Below, one piece after another: positions 1 to 9,220 of a stretch of 64,000 bases of DNA. The translations under genes were made by a program, and so were the position numbers. Each line of letters opens with the position of its first letter. The first letter of the stretch is position 1. The notes under the pieces were generated by a model. The model searched no databases, had not been told where the DNA came from, and worked only from the letters and a program-made list of their open reading frames with translations. Source of the DNA: Niabella aurantiaca DSM 17617 (lineage in GTDB: Bacteria > Bacteroidota > Bacteroidia > Chitinophagales > Chitinophagaceae); the NCBI RefSeq assembly GCF_000374125.1, contig NZ_KB893626.1, positions 248,001-312,000 of the forward strand. The letters run 5' to 3'.

Positions 1-318
1 TGGTTTACCCCGATAAAAACCACGAAGGACATGATAAAAGAAACCGGAAATGGTAAATTTGTATATGAAATAGCCTGCGACCAGATGTGTGGTGCCGGGC
101 ATACAGGGATGAGGGGCGAGATCATTGTGGAAACACAGGAAGAATTTGATCAGTGGATGGCTTCCCAGAAACCCAAATATGTACAAATGAAAGAAGCCGC
201 GGCTGCTCCGGCTGCTCCTGCAGCTGCAGCCAAAGATTCTGTTGCCGCCCCGGCACCTGCCACCGCCGATTCAATAACGGCCGCAGGCGCTGCAAAAAAG
301 GATTCAACAGCGAAGTAG
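1..318 (+). CDS. ctaC: Cytochrome c oxidase subunit II, C-terminal part
   Basis: This is the C-terminal fragment of the CuA subunit, which accepts electrons from cytochrome c on the periplasmic side. The frame is open from the first base (codon 1 is TGG) and ends at TAG 316-318, so the start lies upstream of the window. The CuA loop CDQMCGAGHTGM is visible, with both Cys, the His and the Met ligand. The position that usually donates a Glu carbonyl is Gln, which should be tolerated because only the backbone oxygen binds. An Ala/Pro-rich tail of about 40 residues follows and is probably disordered. ctaD starts 43 nt downstream, so the two are almost certainly co-transcribed. Confidence 0.95.
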   Translation, partial: WFTPIKTTKDMIKETGNGKFVYEIACDQMCGAGHTGMRGEIIVETQEEFDQWMASQKPKYVQMKEAAAAPAAPAAAAKDSVAAPAPATADSITAAGAAKKDSTAK

Positions 319-361
319 TAATTTTGATAAAGAAAGATAGGTCAGTTTTTAAACGATAATT

Positions 362-2167
362 ATGAGCGATACTTTACATATTCAGCATGAGGTTGCGAGT
401 CATGGTCATTCAGGAGAGCCGCATATGCACCATCACAAGGAAACATTCATATCGAAGTATATCTTCAGTATGGATCATAAGATGATTGCAAAACAATTCC
501 TGGTAACGGGTATTATCTGGGCCATCATCGGTGGACTGTTCTCGGTACTGTTCCGTTTGCAGCTGGGTTTTCCTGATCAGTCGTTCCCCATCCTGGAAAC
601 TTTTTTTGGCCGGTGGGCAGAGGGAGGAAAGATAAAGCCTGAGTTTTACTATGCGTTGACCACCATGCACGGGACCGTATTGATATTTTTCGTATTGACA
701 GCGGGACTGAGCGGAACTTTTGCCAACCTCCTGATTCCTTTACAGGTGGGTGCAAGAGATATGGCTTCCCCGTTCATGAATATGTTGTCGTTCTGGTTCT
801 TCTTTGCCGCCAGTATTGTCATGCTGTCTTCTTTGTTCACACAAACCGGGCCTGCTGCCGGCGGTTGGACGGTATATCCCCCGCTGAGCGCACTGGGGCT
901 TGCTTCGCAGGGCTCGAAGAGCGGTATGGACCTCTGGATCATTGCCATGACCTTATTTGTGGCATCCCAGTTATTAGGTGGTCTGAACTATATTTCCACG
1001 ATCTTAAATATGCGTACCAAAGGTATGTCTATGACACGGATGCCGCTCACCATCTGGGCCATCCTGTTCACCGCCATCCTGGGTGTATTGTCCTTCCCGG
1101 TACTGCTTTCCGGTCTGGTATTGTTGATGTTTGACCGCCACCTGGGCACCAGCTTCTACCTCAGCGATATCTTTGTTGCGGGGCAGGCCCTGCCCAATGA
1201 GGGGGGAAGCGCCATTCTTTATCAGCACCTGTTCTGGTTCCTGGGGCACCCCGAGGTATATATCATCATCCTGCCCACCATGGGTCTGGCGTCGGAAATA
1301 CTTGCCATCAATTCACGAAAACCGGTCTTTGGCTATATGGCCATGATCGCGTCGCTGATGGCGATCTGTGTACTGGCCTTCCTCGTATGGGCGCACCATA
1401 TGTTTGTAACCGGTTTGAACCCGTTCCTGGGATCGGTATTCGTATTGCTTACCTTGCTGATCGCCATTCCGTCAGCGATCAAGGTATTTAACTGGATCAC
1501 CACCATCTGGAGGGGAAATATCCGCTTCACCCCGGCGATGCTTTTCGCCATCGGGTTTGTGAGCATCTTCATTTCAGGTGGGCTAACAGGGATCTGGCTG
1601 GGTAACTCCACGATCGATATCCACCTGCACGATACCATGTTTGTGATTGCCCACTTCCATATTGTAATGGGGGTATCGGCTTTCTTCGGAATGTTTGCGG
1701 GTATTTATCACTGGTTCCCCAAATTGTTTGGTCGGTTCATGAACAACACACTGGGCTACATCCACTTTTGGGTAACGCTGGCATGCGCATATCTGATCTT
1801 CTGGCCCATGCACTACCAGGGTATGGCCGGTATGCCAAGACGTTATCTGGACAAGAGCAGCTGGGTAAGCTTCAGCCAGTTCCACAGCCTGGATGCCATG
1901 ATCACTGTTGCAACGATCATCGCATTTTCCGTGCAACTGATGTTTGTGTTCAACTATTTTTATTCCATGTATAAAGGAAGAAGAGTGCGGTCGCAGAACC
2001 CCTGGGGCGCAACCACCCTCGAATGGACCACACCGATCCACCCCGGACACGGGAACTGGGAAGGTGAGATCCCTGAAGTACATCGTTGGGCATATGATTA
2101 CAGCAAGGACGGAAGAGATTTTATTCCGCAGACCGAGCCGGTGGGCGAAGATGAAAGTGCACATTAA
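362..2167 (+). CDS. ctaD: Cytochrome c oxidase subunit I
   Basis: Catalytic subunit (601 aa) of a heme-copper oxidase, reducing O2 at a heme a3/CuB centre in the inner membrane. Visible landmarks are the low-spin heme ligand H103 (TMHGTVLIF), the GHPEVY motif with H296, E298 and Y300 (CuB ligand, D-channel Glu and cross-linked Tyr of A-type oxidases), the CuB pair H345-H346, and the heme ligands in HDTMFVIAHFHIVMG. About twelve hydrophobic segments are present. The N-terminus before the first membrane segment is His-rich (six His in residues 14-25), which could be a metal-handling tail but is not needed for the family call. It lies between subunit II and heme O synthase in one operon. Confidence 0.98.
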   Translation: MSDTLHIQHEVASHGHSGEPHMHHHKETFISKYIFSMDHKMIAKQFLVTGIIWAIIGGLFSVLFRLQLGFPDQSFPILETFFGRWAEGGKIKPEFYYALTTMHGTVLIFFVLTAGLSGTFANLLIPLQVGARDMASPFMNMLSFWFFFAASIVMLSSLFTQTGPAAGGWTVYPPLSALGLASQGSKSGMDLWIIAMTLFVASQLLGGLNYISTILNMRTKGMSMTRMPLTIWAILFTAILGVLSFPVLLSGLVLLMFDRHLGTSFYLSDIFVAGQALPNEGGSAILYQHLFWFLGHPEVYIIILPTMGLASEILAINSRKPVFGYMAMIASLMAICVLAFLVWAHHMFVTGLNPFLGSVFVLLTLLIAIPSAIKVFNWITTIWRGNIRFTPAMLFAIGFVSIFISGGLTGIWLGNSTIDIHLHDTMFVIAHFHIVMGVSAFFGMFAGIYHWFPKLFGRFMNNTLGYIHFWVTLACAYLIFWPMHYQGMAGMPRRYLDKSSWVSFSQFHSLDAMITVATIIAFSVQLMFVFNYFYSMYKGRRVRSQNPWGATTLEWTTPIHPGHGNWEGEIPEVHRWAYDYSKDGRDFIPQTEPVGEDESAH

Positions 2168-2225
2168 GAGTGAATGGGCAACAGTACAAACCATTGACCA
2201 TTCACTGTTAACTAAATAAAAAGAA

Positions 2226-3125
2226 TTGAATAGATCTGAAGGGGGCGGAGTAAAGGATTTTCTCCAGTTGATGAAGCCCTCATTAAGTATAATGGTCGTT
2301 TTCAGCAGTGTGATCAGTTACCTGCTGGTACCGGATGTGATGTATGATTGGTGGAGGATCGCTTTGCTCTTTGCAGGTGGGTTGTTGGTAACAGGTAGTG
2401 CCAACACCATCAACCAGGTTGTAGAAAAGGACACGGATGCGCAAATGAAAAGGACCGCAAAACGCCCGATCGCTTCAGGACGGCTGACACCGGAGCAGGG
2501 TTGGGGGTTTGCCATTTTTACCGGCGCCGCGGGCATTTTCATTTTGGGGTATTATTTTAACTGGACAGCCGGGATACTGGCTGCTTTTAGCCTGTTTTTA
2601 TATGCCTTTGTGTATACACCGTTAAAAAAGGTCAATTCCGTTGCCGTATTGGTGGGCGCATTTCCCGGCGCATTTCCCTGTCTGATCGGATGGGTGGCCG
2701 GGTTTGTTCCGGGGCAGCAGATCCATTGGCTGGGGGGGATCGTTTTGTTTGGCATCCAGTTCCTGTGGCAATTCCCGCATTTTTGGGCCATTGCCTGGGT
2801 AGCGCACAAGGATTACAGCAATGTCGGGTTTAAATTATTGCCCAGTGACAAGGGCCCCACAAAATTTACCGCATTGCAAACCGTAGTATATTCGCTGTTG
2901 ATGCTTCCGATCACCATCGCCCCCTTTTTTGTGGGGATCTGCGACTATGGAACGGTAAAGGGAGTGATTGGCGGAGTGCTGATCATTGCGGCAAATATTT
3001 TTTTGATCGGAAGGGCCGCCACCCTTTATAATAAAATGGATGTACCATCTGCAAGAAAAGTGATGTTTGGCAGCTATATCCATTTGCCGGTGGTGCTGCT
3101 GGCCCTGCTACTGGCGAAGGCCTGA
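2226..3125 (+). CDS. ctaB: Protoheme IX farnesyltransferase (heme O synthase)
   Basis: UbiA-family membrane prenyltransferase (299 aa) that adds farnesyl to heme b to make heme O, the precursor of the heme A used by the adjacent oxidase. The Asp-rich prenyl-binding motif is seen as NQVVEKDTDAQMKRTAKRP, and the chain is hydrophobic throughout, with about eight or nine membrane segments. I chose the TTG start at 2226 because conserved N-terminal family sequence (DFLQLMKPSLS) begins before the first ATG at 2271. It lies 58 nt after ctaD. Heme A synthase (CtaA) is not in the window. Confidence 0.93.
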   Translation: MNRSEGGGVKDFLQLMKPSLSIMVVFSSVISYLLVPDVMYDWWRIALLFAGGLLVTGSANTINQVVEKDTDAQMKRTAKRPIASGRLTPEQGWGFAIFTGAAGIFILGYYFNWTAGILAAFSLFLYAFVYTPLKKVNSVAVLVGAFPGAFPCLIGWVAGFVPGQQIHWLGGIVLFGIQFLWQFPHFWAIAWVAHKDYSNVGFKLLPSDKGPTKFTALQTVVYSLLMLPITIAPFFVGICDYGTVKGVIGGVLIIAANIFLIGRAATLYNKMDVPSARKVMFGSYIHLPVVLLALLLAKA

Positions 3126-3156
3126 TGTTTGATTGAGGATCGATAAGAAATGATAT

Positions 3157-3732
3157 ATGAACACAAGTATTGTGAGCGAACAGCAACATAGAAGACTACA
3201 CCCCCACAAATTTGCACTGTGGGTGGCAATCGCGAGCATCCTTATGATGTTTGCCGGGCTTACCAGTGCTTTTATTGTAAAAAGCAACCAGTCCGGCTGG
3301 CGTACTTTTGTGCTGCCCAATATTTTCTGGATATCTACGGTGCTCATTCTGGCAAGCAGCCTTACCATGCTGATGGCCGTAAAAGCATTTAAAAGCCGGG
3401 GGCTGCAGCAATACCGCACCCTGCTGGGCATTACATTTGCGCTGGGAGCAGCCTTTGTTATTTGCCAGGTGCTTGGTTTTGAGCAGCTATGGAATAACAA
3501 TGTGCAGTTCAAGGGCGCTTCCGGGGCAGGTCAGTTCTTTTATGCCATTGCCGGGCTGCACGCCGTACACGTTATTGGCGGTGTGGTGGCCTTGCTCGTG
3601 ATCTTTTTAAAATCGATCGCAGGTAAAACCAAATCCTACGATGCCGTTCCTGTGGAAGTAATGAGCATGTACTGGCATTTCGTAGACCTGCTTTGGTTAT
3701 ATTTAATGCTATTTTTCATAATTCTGGGATAA
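3157..3732 (+). CDS. Heme-copper oxidase subunit III, short paralogue
   Basis: Subunit III-type protein of 191 aa with about five membrane helices. The family signature is recognisable near residues 125-150 (GQFFYAIAGLHAVHVIGG) and at the C-terminus (MYWHFVDLLWLYLMLFF). The length matches the short CyoC-like form. It is the first of two subunit III paralogues in this operon, with the longer one starting 29 nt later. Having both side by side is seen in Bacteroidota caa3-type operons. The subunit has no metal centre and stabilises the catalytic subunit. Confidence 0.93.
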   Translation: MNTSIVSEQQHRRLHPHKFALWVAIASILMMFAGLTSAFIVKSNQSGWRTFVLPNIFWISTVLILASSLTMLMAVKAFKSRGLQQYRTLLGITFALGAAFVICQVLGFEQLWNNNVQFKGASGAGQFFYAIAGLHAVHVIGGVVALLVIFLKSIAGKTKSYDAVPVEVMSMYWHFVDLLWLYLMLFFIILG

Positions 3733-3761
3733 ACAACTTTACAAAATTGATCGAATCAAAT

Positions 3762-4634
3762 ATGGAACAGACAGTAACACATAATACCAAGTGGTGGAGC
3801 GGGGGCAAAAGTCCGTTTAACATAGAGTATGGGAAAATAATGATGTGGTATTTCCTGCTGAGCGACTCCTTTACATTTGGAGCCTTCCTCATCTCATTGG
3901 GTACCGTACGTTTTGGATTAAACTACTGGCCGGAGCCCAGTATTGTGTTTAATACCTTCCCGTTTGCGGGCCACGCAAACCTGCCGCTTGCCTTTGTAAG
4001 TGTAATGACCTTTGTGCTGATCATCAGTTCCGTAACCATGGTGCTGGCGGTGCATGCCGGCCATAACCGCGACAGGAAGGGTGTTGAGAAATATCTGATC
4101 TTAACCATCATCGGCGGGCTGATCTTCCTGAGCTGCCAGGCCTGGGAATGGACGCACCTGCTGACCGCTAAAAATCCTGTTCTGGTTGGAGACCATATTG
4201 AAGTAATGGCCCAGCGCAACGGTTTTAACCCCTGGGGAGAAATTGTGCTGCCACAGGATGTGGCCCCGGCTCTGGCAAAGACTTCTCCGGAAACACTGGC
4301 CACGCTGGTGCACGAACAACACCTTTCGCATGCCGGCCACGCAGAGCTGTTAAAAACACCCAAAGACCAGCTGATCCAGTTGCTTTCAAATAGCGAAATG
4401 GTGGTACGCAAACCCGGACCCACTGCTTTTGGCGGTTTCTTCTATGGCATCACCGGTTTTCACGGCTTTCACGTATCGGTTGGGGTGATCCTGCTTCTCA
4501 TCATGCTGATCCAGACAAAAATGGGTGTGTTTGACCGCAAGGGCCACTACCTCATGATCGAAAAGATTGGTTTGTACTGGCACTTTGTAGACCTGGTTTG
4601 GGTATTCGTATTTCTGTGTTTTTACCTTATCTAA
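3762..4634 (+). CDS. Heme-copper oxidase subunit III, long paralogue
   Basis: Second subunit III-like protein, 290 aa from the ATG at 3762. The open frame extends upstream to 3693, but those codons overlap the previous gene and do not look like family sequence. It shares the C-terminal signature YWHFVDLVWVFVFL with the short paralogue. Compared with that copy it carries an extra hydrophilic segment of about 70 residues (roughly residues 130-205) between CQAWEW and GGFFYGITGFHGFHV. The segment contains several His and probably forms an extramembrane loop. Its role is unknown. Confidence 0.92.
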   Translation: MEQTVTHNTKWWSGGKSPFNIEYGKIMMWYFLLSDSFTFGAFLISLGTVRFGLNYWPEPSIVFNTFPFAGHANLPLAFVSVMTFVLIISSVTMVLAVHAGHNRDRKGVEKYLILTIIGGLIFLSCQAWEWTHLLTAKNPVLVGDHIEVMAQRNGFNPWGEIVLPQDVAPALAKTSPETLATLVHEQHLSHAGHAELLKTPKDQLIQLLSNSEMVVRKPGPTAFGGFFYGITGFHGFHVSVGVILLLIMLIQTKMGVFDRKGHYLMIEKIGLYWHFVDLVWVFVFLCFYLI

Positions 4635-4696
4635 AAGGACAGGGGTCAAAAGGGGCTCCCCTTATTTTTCAAAAAGAATTAATATTAATATAAGCT

Positions 4697-5191
4697 ATGA
4701 GCAATCATTACGATCCAACAAAAGATATATCGCCTTCTGCTGCCTATCCTGAAGTAAGCTTTACACATCATGCAGACGATGGTACGTTTAAAAAACGCGT
4801 AATCCGTACAACGGTGATTTTAAGTGTTTTGACGGTATTGGAATTGGCATTAGGATTTACCATTTATGCGCTGCATAAAGGTGAGCCCAGCCATGCGTTG
4901 CTGCTTTTTATAAAAGGGGTGGTTTGTATCTTAACCCTGGGTAAAGCCTATTATATTGTTTCGGTATTCATGCACCTGGGCGATGAGATACGGAATTTTA
5001 TTATGACCATAGTGATCCCGTTGATGCTGTTTATCTGGTTCATTATTGCCTTCCTGGCAGACGGGCACTCCTATAAAATGCTGCGGAACGAATATGATCC
5101 TTATTTTAAAGAGTCCACAACGCCTTCCGGTCATCCGGTCATTCCTTCTGATGCACACAAATACAATAATCAGAAGGGGCAACGGCAGTAA
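4697..5191 (+). CDS. ctaF: Cytochrome c oxidase subunit IV (caa3 type)
   Basis: A 164-aa protein with a hydrophilic N-terminus of about 30 residues followed by three membrane helices, matching the prokaryotic subunit IV family that stabilises the CuB site. The segment LTLGKAYYIVSVFMHLGDE is typical of the family. It is the last gene of the oxidase operon; a hairpin terminator follows at 5215-5238. Confidence 0.9.
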   Translation: MSNHYDPTKDISPSAAYPEVSFTHHADDGTFKKRVIRTTVILSVLTVLELALGFTIYALHKGEPSHALLLFIKGVVCILTLGKAYYIVSVFMHLGDEIRNFIMTIVIPLMLFIWFIIAFLADGHSYKMLRNEYDPYFKESTTPSGHPVIPSDAHKYNNQKGQRQ

Positions 5192-5214
5192 GAAAGAACA
5201 TACTTTAGATACAG

Positions 5215-5238
5215 AAGGACCGCTGAATGGCGGTCCTT
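5215..5238 (+). terminator. Hairpin terminator after the oxidase operon
   Basis: Nine-base-pair perfect stem AAGGACCGC / GCGGTCCTT with a six-base loop, followed by a short T-rich stretch. It lies 23 nt after the ctaF stop codon. The T tract is short, so termination may be incomplete. Confidence 0.7.
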
Positions 5239-5319
5239 TATAGTTGGCATTGTTTTCCCGTTTTGGAGCACCGGAACGAGTGCCGGCATAGCCCGCTTTC
5301 TGCGGATAAAGAGCACAGT

Positions 5320-5922
5320 ATGATTGAGCATGCAGAAGATAAATACGAAAAAGAGCTGCGGATCATAGACCTGCGCAGGGCAAACGGATTTGCGCTCCTC
5401 ACCGTTTTGATAGCACTCGTTATTTTTGGTATTCCCTACTACTGTATATGGAGCGGTCAGTTTACCCCGGACCATATAAAAGAAACGTTCAGGCATCTTA
5501 CAACCCGGTACAAATACCTGCTGGTCCTGATGCCGCTGGTTATGGTGATTGCTGGCATTGTTTTTCACGAGCTGATCCACGGACTTACCTGGTCGCTGTT
5601 CACCCGCAGAGGCCACCGGTCCATAAAATACGGGATTCTCTGGAAGTATGCAACACCCTATTGTCATTGCAAAGAGCCGCTGGAAGTACGGCATTATGTG
5701 TTGGGGGCGCTGATGCCGGCCATTGTTTTGGGCGTATTGCCCTCGATAGCAGCAGTCATTACGGGGTGCTTTTATTTGTTGGTATGGGGTATTTTTTTCA
5801 TCATGGGAGCTACCGGCGATTTTATGATCGTCCACCTGCTGCGCAATGAAGAAAAAGGAGCCCTGGTTCTGGATCATCCCAGCGAGGCGGGCTGTTATAT
5901 TTACAGGGCGATCCCGGAATAG
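5320..5922 (+). CDS. DUF3267 family membrane protein (putative zinc metalloprotease)
   Basis: A 200-aa protein with four predicted membrane segments. The motif FHELIHG gives an HExxH site at residues 83-87, which is characteristic of DUF3267 and suggests a membrane-embedded zincin; peptidase activity in the family is inferred and not established. I chose the ATG at 5320, since the open frame reaches 5227 but the extra residues overlap the terminator and look non-coding. It stands alone between the oxidase operon and the convergent hemJ. Confidence 0.8.
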   Translation: MIEHAEDKYEKELRIIDLRRANGFALLTVLIALVIFGIPYYCIWSGQFTPDHIKETFRHLTTRYKYLLVLMPLVMVIAGIVFHELIHGLTWSLFTRRGHRSIKYGILWKYATPYCHCKEPLEVRHYVLGALMPAIVLGVLPSIAAVITGCFYLLVWGIFFIMGATGDFMIVHLLRNEEKGALVLDHPSEAGCYIYRAIPE

Positions 5923-6028
5923 TTGCAGGCAACATCCCGTTTGAGCACTGGGGTGTCCGTTTGTATGGAGCGGCCGGGAACATAAAGTAAAATGAGACGA
6001 AAGAAGCCGTGTTTCAGCGGGGAGACAA

Positions 6029-6583
6029 TTATTTTCCTTTGTTCCGGATGCGTTTATAAATGCGAATCGCCAGCATCAGGATAAAGATCAGCAGGATCAT
6101 ACCCACCAGGCCCCAGAGAACACTGATCTCCTTTTTTACAACGACCAGCATCACAATGGCAACCAGGAAAATAGTGGCCACCTCGTTCCACATCCGCAGC
6201 TGGTCCGATGTATATTTATAGTTGCCGGCCATTTGCTGTTTAAAAATACGGTGGAGGGAATAGTGATAAGCATATAGGAGCAGAACGAGCACGAGCTTCA
6301 AAAGCAGCCAGAACCCTTCAGGTTTAAAAAGCACTGCGGTCCAATTTCCCTTTAGCAATACCGAAAGCCCCATCACAAGCGTGATGATCGCAGAGGGCCA
6401 GGTGATACCATACCAAAGAGGTTTCATCATTTTTGTGAACTGGTGATGCAGCAGATCCCGGGCGGGCTGCGGCTGTTCGTTAGCCTCTACGTTATAGATA
6501 AACAAACGCGGCATATAAAACAGGCCGGCAAACCAGGTAACAACAAAGATAATGTGGACCGCTTTTAAATATAAATAAGCCAA
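6029..6583 (-). CDS. hemJ: Protoporphyrinogen IX oxidase HemJ
   Basis: Small membrane protein of 184 aa with about four or five helices that oxidises protoporphyrinogen IX to protoporphyrin IX, the step before ferrochelatase. The N-terminus AYLYLKAVHIIFVVTWFAG is the HemJ signature with the conserved His; LLKLVLVLLLYAYHYSLHRI carries further conserved residues. I placed the start at TTG 6583, which gives the usual family length. The frame is open to an ATG at 6685, but those 34 residues (MAPTLLFKKTD...) are polar and unlike HemJ. No HemG or HemY is in the window, so this is the likely oxidase for the heme cluster downstream. Confidence 0.88.
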   Translation of the reverse strand: MAYLYLKAVHIIFVVTWFAGLFYMPRLFIYNVEANEQPQPARDLLHHQFTKMMKPLWYGITWPSAIITLVMGLSVLLKGNWTAVLFKPEGFWLLLKLVLVLLLYAYHYSLHRIFKQQMAGNYKYTSDQLRMWNEVATIFLVAIVMLVVVKKEISVLWGLVGMILLIFILMLAIRIYKRIRNKGK

Positions 6584-7043
6584 AAGAGTTGTATTTAAAA
6601 TAAAGAACCTGTTTTCAGAACAACTAAGATAGTCGCTTTCTTTGTTCCCGGGATCAGTTTTTTTAAAAAGAAGGGTTGGGGCCATTGCCGGAGCGCCTGT
6701 CTTAACCGATATCGATCACTGATCTTGAAACAGACCGGCGGCAATGGTTCTGTATACTTTTCCGATGCTGAACAAACCGGATCCCGGGAAAGGATGTTCT
6801 AAATGACCGGTATTTTTGATCCGAGAACGCTTTAAAAACATCAAAATATTATATTTTTTAGAGAAGAGTGCTTCGGCTCATTCCTTTTTCAGCCCTTTTT
6901 TTGTATTAGAATGAGAATATATATAATTTTGAACTCCTGAAAATCGAAAGCAGGAGCATTCAAAGTACGGTCTTCAAACATCCGGTGCTTCCGGTAGCTT
7001 TTCTCAAATCCGTGCCGGACATTAAAAATATATATGAGCACGC
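6584..7043. other. Intergenic region between hemJ and the hybrid kinase
   Basis: About 460 nt separate the divergent genes. The left part could be read as a HemJ N-terminal extension (to 6685), which I do not favour. The right part is AT-rich and carries a well-formed Bacteroidota promoter at 6901-6931. I see no other gene or RNA here. Confidence 0.6.
6901..6931 (+). promoter_or_regulatory. Bacteroidota-type promoter for the hybrid kinase
   Basis: A -33 element TTG at 6901-6903 and a perfect -7 box TAATTTTG at 6924-6931, separated by 20 nt. This fits the TTG / TAnnTTTG consensus known for Bacteroidota sigma-A. It predicts a transcript start near 6938 and a leader of about 105 nt. Confidence 0.65.
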
Positions 7044-9203
7044 ATGCAAAAAAGAAACTATAACTATTTTTTGCTTATTTTCTTTGCCTTTTTACTCGTT
7101 GTAAGTATCATTTTTACGCAAACGCTTACGGATAAAGCTACCCAGGCACTTCAAAAAGGAAACGTAGAGGCGGTAGAGACCTTTAAGACCAACAACGAAA
7201 TGCAGCACCTGGTAAATCTCTCCTTTACCCTGCAATCCCGGTTTAGCCAGATGGAGAATATGAACGAGGTATTTCCGTTGGAAGTGCTGGGCGACTCGCT
7301 TACATTGTATGGGTATAATGCCAATGTGCTGAATGACGCTATAGCCCGCAAAGGAGATGTTCCGAATTTGGGCAGCCTGATGAATGCCGTAAATGCGCAG
7401 CTCAATATCTCCTATTCAATTCTGGATGCCCGGCAGCAGAAGGATTCGAAACTGCTGGATAGTCTTACGGGTCTGCTCACAAGGTCCAAGCCCGCGGAGA
7501 ACGTGTACCACTACGGTGTTCTGGTGGAAAAATTCCTGGAGAACCAACTCCGGCAAACGCTTATCACCAACTCGGCGCATGCCAGCCAGCTATCAGCCTA
7601 CAACCGTGTGCTGTCGATTGCTGCCGTCATTGCAGTACTGATCTTTACCACCATCATTGTCATCCGCCAATGGCAGCAGCTGGTGCTCATAAAGGAACTG
7701 CGGGTGGCGCGTGAGGCCGCTGTCAAAAGCAAGAACGCTAAGGATGAATTTTTGGCCAATATGAGCCACGAGTTGCGCACACCGTTGAATTCCCTTATTG
7801 GTTTTGGCAACCTGTTGTCGGATACGGCGCTCGATAATACGCAGAAAGAATATACGAATACCATTATTTCCAACGGGTACAACCTGCTGCATATAGTGAA
7901 TGATATCCTGGACTTTTCTTCAATTGAGGCCGGCAAGCTCCGGATCAAACGCATTCCGTTTAACCTTCCGGAATTGTTTGAAGACCTGAAGCGCATGTTC
8001 TCCGCCATTGTAAATGAGAAAAAGCTCAGCTATCACTGGAATATTGACCCTCAAACCCCACAGGTAATAAAGGGAGACCCGGAACGCCTGAAACAGATCC
8101 TGGTGAACCTGATCAATAATGCCATTAAGTTCACCTCATATGGCGGTGTGCACCTCCATGTAGGTGTATTGCCCGTCGAAAAAGAAGAAACACATAAGTT
8201 GGTGTTTAGTGTAAAAGATACCGGGGAGGGCATCCCAAAAGAAAAGATCGATCTTATTTTTGAGCGGTTCGAACAGCTGGAGCAGATGACCACCCGTCAG
8301 CATGGCGGTACCGGTTTGGGACTGAGCATTGTGAAAAGCCTCGTTGAAGGCATGTGCGGATCGGTTTCTGTGAACAGCGAGATCGGTCTCGGCTCAAAAT
8401 TCACGTTTACGGCTGTCTTTGAAAAAGCAGCAGAATTGCCCGTTGCCAGGAAGACCGGCAAGCTGTCTGCCGATTTTTCGGGGTACACGGCCCTGGTGGT
8501 GGAAGACAATGCGGCCAACCGGATGCTGCTCCGGCACCTGTTGAAGAAATACCATCTCCAAATAGAGCTGGCAGAGAACGGCCTGGAAGCGCTCGAAAGG
8601 ATACAGCAAAAACATTATGACCTGATCCTGATGGACATCCAGATGCCGCATATGAATGGCTATAAAGCGATCTCCATCATCCGCGAAGAGTTGCACATCA
8701 GCACACCCGCCATTGCCATGACGGCGTATGTTATGGAAAATGAGATCAAACGCTGCTTTGCAGCAGGATTTAACGATTACATCTCGAAGCCCATCGAAGA
8801 GCCGGACATCATTGGTAAAATTTTGAAATGGATGCCCGTCCGGACGGGTGAACAGGAACGTTCCGGAATTGCGGATCCGGCCGGTGAGCTGGATTTTTTC
8901 CGGGATCTGTTAGGAGGCGATGAAGCCGTAATGAATGAATTGCTGGCGGAGATCCGGAAACAGTGGGTGTCCGATAAGGAAGCGTTGAGGACCGCAGCGG
9001 CAGCGGGAGATGCACCCGGCATGGCCCGCGTACTGCACCGTATAAAATCCACTTTTTCTGCCTTAGGGCCCAACCATCCGATCCTGCAATTGTTAAAAGA
9101 GCATGCGGAGGCAACAGGCAGCAATGCAGCGGAGATGAAGGACGAATGCGAGCGCATCATCAGCCAGATCGATCAATCAGGAAAAGTTGTATTTATATCA
9201 TAA
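7044..9203 (+). CDS. Hybrid sensor histidine kinase with receiver and Hpt domains
   Basis: A 719-aa phosphorelay protein. An N-terminal membrane helix (residues 8-26) and a second at about 190-210 bracket a periplasmic sensor of unknown ligand. Then come the HisKA domain with phosphoacceptor H242 (MSHELRTPLNS), the HATPase domain with the DTGEGIP and GGTGLGLS boxes, a receiver domain with D531 (ILMDIQMPHMNG), and a C-terminal Hpt domain with H665 (LHRIKSTFSALG). All phosphotransfer sites are intact, so the relay can run His-Asp-His within one chain. The final DNA-binding regulator is not encoded beside it. The next gene starts 17 nt after the stop. Confidence 0.95.
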   Translation: MQKRNYNYFLLIFFAFLLVVSIIFTQTLTDKATQALQKGNVEAVETFKTNNEMQHLVNLSFTLQSRFSQMENMNEVFPLEVLGDSLTLYGYNANVLNDAIARKGDVPNLGSLMNAVNAQLNISYSILDARQQKDSKLLDSLTGLLTRSKPAENVYHYGVLVEKFLENQLRQTLITNSAHASQLSAYNRVLSIAAVIAVLIFTTIIVIRQWQQLVLIKELRVAREAAVKSKNAKDEFLANMSHELRTPLNSLIGFGNLLSDTALDNTQKEYTNTIISNGYNLLHIVNDILDFSSIEAGKLRIKRIPFNLPELFEDLKRMFSAIVNEKKLSYHWNIDPQTPQVIKGDPERLKQILVNLINNAIKFTSYGGVHLHVGVLPVEKEETHKLVFSVKDTGEGIPKEKIDLIFERFEQLEQMTTRQHGGTGLGLSIVKSLVEGMCGSVSVNSEIGLGSKFTFTAVFEKAAELPVARKTGKLSADFSGYTALVVEDNAANRMLLRHLLKKYHLQIELAENGLEALERIQQKHYDLILMDIQMPHMNGYKAISIIREELHISTPAIAMTAYVMENEIKRCFAAGFNDYISKPIEEPDIIGKILKWMPVRTGEQERSGIADPAGELDFFRDLLGGDEAVMNELLAEIRKQWVSDKEALRTAAAAGDAPGMARVLHRIKSTFSALGPNHPILQLLKEHAEATGSNAAEMKDECERIISQIDQSGKVVFIS

Positions 9204-9220
9204 AAAAGGACCGGAGCTGC

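Noticed and set aside
1583-2194. A 203-codon frame antisense to ctaD
   Set aside because: Shadow of subunit I; no independent start or motif support.
9146-9220. N-terminal extension of the 135-aa protein into the hybrid kinase gene
   Set aside because: It overlaps the Hpt-encoding end of the kinase and would put a polar stretch before the membrane helix; the ATG at 9221 is more sensible.
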